Below are positions 62,087 to 64,000 of a stretch of 64,000 nt of DNA, piece by piece (positions within the stretch are counted from its first letter, which is position 1; every line of letters starts with the position of its first letter). Both the position numbers and the translations under genes were made by a program. The DNA lies in assembly GCA_019022495.1 (NCBI GenBank), contig JAFEKR010000002.1:186001-250000 (forward strand), written 5' to 3'. Source of the DNA: Epichloe hybrida. Its lineage: Eukaryota; Ascomycota; Sordariomycetes; Hypocreales; Clavicipitaceae. Below the pieces are notes generated by a model. The model had not been told where the DNA came from. It saw only the letters and a list, made by a program, of their open reading frames with translations, and did no database searches.

Positions 62087-63594
62087 CTTCAGCAGTGTGA
62101 TAGACGTCTGAGATGATTGAGTAGGTCGGTTCTGATTAGAATACAAGAACCATTTGTTGTATTCGCAAAGAAGTGGCTGTTGAATGTATAGAACAAATAT
62201 CGGCGATGGTCGATTGCGGGTGCGGATGCAGGTCGGGATTATGCCAAGGTCATGGTCATAGACCAGGAATTAGAGAAGGAGTAGAAGTGCGGTGAAACAG
62301 CGCAATTCTTCCAATACGAAAATGGTGATGCAACGGGAAGCCAAAGCAGCAAAGAAACAACTCAAGAGAACGCCGCACAGAAAACGGGAAGGAGACTTCT
62401 ATGGAAGGCGTCGGGGTATTGACGAAGAATGACGGAACGTCTTGTGGTCGAAAAGGAGAAGATTGATGAGTCGGTATTATTATTAGCTTGTCAATTGACA
62501 CCAGACATCAGACAAACCCAAAGTTGAAAGGGGTACGTACCGGGTCCTGAACTCGCACCGCCGCTAGCACAGTGGAGTGAGGGGCCGCAGCGAGTGGAGT
62601 CTGGAAATGGCTGGCTGGCTGGCGCTGGGTCGACATTGCCACTTGGGATATCATTGGACGGGAATTGCCGTCAAACCCTCCACTTATTAGTATCATGAAT
62701 TCAAATGGGAGAAAAATGTTGGCGAAAACGGAACCCGACGTCTTGTCGTCCAAGCGGGCTGACGACGTGTCTGCTCTCATAAGATCAGGATCACAGCCGG
62801 GATGGCAATTGGTGAGGCTCTGTCTTTCGTCCGGTGCGCGTTTTCGTTCTAACTTGGACCGAGGACATACTGTTGAAATTAGCAAAAGTGTCGAGTATTT
62901 ATTCAACAGGCCACTTGCATCACGGACAATGTTTGTCGAGCATGGAGTAGTCGGTATTGCAATACATACTGCGTGCATATGGAATATAATCTCCAATGCA
63001 ACACTGCAAACTGCCAACTGCGCCAGGAGGTCGGCAGAAAAAAAAATTGGCATCTTTTGTGCACCATGACATTACATGTGCTGTTTAATAAGTTTGTAAT
63101 GGCAGGCTATCGATATACATGTAGATGGCGACGATAATGTCTTGATAGTGCTCCGCATGATCCCGAAACAAAGGCTCACGTGAACTAGGTCGAATCGGTG
63201 CACATCGTTGGCCCGTACCTCCTCCACTTGGACTTTCCCGACCAGGTTGCCGTCGACACAATACCACATCTCCCCCCCCCCATTCCTTTCGTAGGTTAGC
63301 GCAGACTTTTTGCCTCGGCGAGGCCAGTTTGCCTTCCTTGATTTCCTCCGCTCTCAGACGCCTGCCTGCCCACGTTACTCCGAAGTCCCCCTCCCCCAAG
63401 CGATCGATCCATGGGATGCCGACACTGAAGTGACGCCACTCAGTTTTCCACCTCTGCGAAGACGGATCATGTCAGATTGCTATAAAAAGTCCCCAGTACG
63501 GAAGCACCGGGTGCCATTCTTCGCAACACCGCTCGGTACCTACCTAGGTTACGAGTTGACCCAAACTTGATAGGGTTGTGCAACAACAGACACA
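62087..63594. promoter_or_regulatory. Divergent promoter region, ArfGAP / OSH3-like
   Basis: A 1.5-kb spacer between two start codons facing away. It contains open frames on both strands around 62,508-63,069 that overlap each other and show no domain, so no gene is called. C/A runs occur near 63,041 and 63,272. Confidence 0.5.
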
Positions 63595-64000
63595 ATGGCG
63601 GGCATAGAGAAGCTGGAGGTCCACAGCAAGGTAAGAGCCATTGTCGTCACAATATCCTTCGGCCCCGATCTTGAGAACAGCCTCGTTTCTCGCTTTCAGA
63701 CACTAATTGAACTCAAATAGTCTTACATTATCCGCTGGGTCAGAGTCGACGAAGATAATACCCTCTCCTGGAGTGTGCAACCACATAAAAAGTCCATGTA
63801 AGTAAGTGGCTTTGGAACCTTGGCGGACGGAGGCGCGCCATTTTGCTGACCGTGATGTCCATTGCAGCAACTTCGGCATCGTGAAACATCCCGGCAGTGG
63901 TGCAACGACGATCCTCTCAACAAATGGCGACGAACTCGACGGCAGTGCTCACGTCGCTCGTGTTGCTGACGGCAAAAGCAGCAGATTTCCGAAAAAAGAA
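63595..64000 (+). CDS. Oxysterol-binding protein, OSH3-like, N-terminal GOLD part (cut by window edge)
   Basis: Exons 63595..63630, 63721..63797 and 63868..>64000 with clean GT..AG introns. The visible ~82 residues begin MAGIEKLEVHSKSYIIRWV, then SWSVQPHKKSINFGIVKHPG. This matches the GOLD domain at the N-terminus of yeast Osh3 (RSFVVRWV...IKPLKKSIEVGIYK), so a PH domain, FFAT motif and ORD lipid-transfer domain are expected past the window edge. Osh3 proteins act at ER-plasma membrane contacts in PI4P/sterol exchange. Identification rests on this short segment. Confidence 0.72.

Noticed and set aside
62508..63069. Open frames of 181 aa (minus) and 134 aa (plus) in the ArfGAP/OSH3 promoter
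   Set aside because: They overlap each other in opposite strands, show no domain or typical start context, and lie in a divergent promoter.

Overview
This is a eukaryotic window from a filamentous ascomycete, most likely Sordariomycetes/Hypocreales and plausibly Clavicipitaceae (the family placement is inference). Genes carry many short GT..AG introns (54-90 bp), use eukaryotic families (SAT-type NR-PKS, HIS7, TFIIIC tau55, ODC antizyme, ArfGAP, OSH3), and two long AT-rich blocks show C-to-T/G-to-A decay typical of repeat-induced point mutation (RIP).

Layout. (1) 1-20.8 kb is a secondary-metabolite cluster. A highly reducing PKS (minus strand, cut by the left edge) and a non-reducing PKS (SAT-KS-MAT-PT-ACP-TE) are divergently transcribed from a shared 1.2 kb promoter, followed by a cytochrome P450, a solo copia LTR and a full ABCC-type transporter. 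(2) 21.9-27.8 kb is a complete but RIP-inactivated Ty1/copia element with 266-bp LTRs and a TATAT target duplication. (3) 28.3-33.2 kb holds more tailoring-type genes: a metal-dependent amidohydrolase/decarboxylase, a membrane acyltransferase-3 and a UGT-like glycosyltransferase, plus a decayed transcription-factor remnant at 33.7-34.4 kb. (4) About 35.1-42.8 kb is a RIP-decayed Helitron with Rep and helicase remnants and terminal tandem repeats. (5) 43.3-50.5 kb is a gene graveyard: a tandem-repeat FNTxGY protein, a urease homologue that has lost nearly all nickel ligands, and an Aurora-kinase copy, all with frameshifts. (6) 51.5-52.9 kb is a second UGT, paralogous to the first. (7) 54.1-64.0 kb is conserved housekeeping: TFIIIC tau55, HIS7, ornithine decarboxylase antizyme with its +1 frameshift site, an ArfGAP with a 17-nt microexon, and the start of an OSH3-like oxysterol-binding protein.

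How the cluster may work (inference): the HR-PKS makes a reduced chain, the Ser-type SAT of the NR-PKS accepts it, the PT domain folds it into a resorcylate-type ring and the TE releases it as acid, ester or lactone. The amidohydrolase could decarboxylate an aromatic acid, the P450 oxidise, the UGT glycosylate, acyltransferase-3 acylate and the ABC transporter export. No intact pathway-specific regulator is visible; only the decayed one next to the first UGT. Transposons split the locus into islands, so co-membership of the 28-33 kb genes is not proven.
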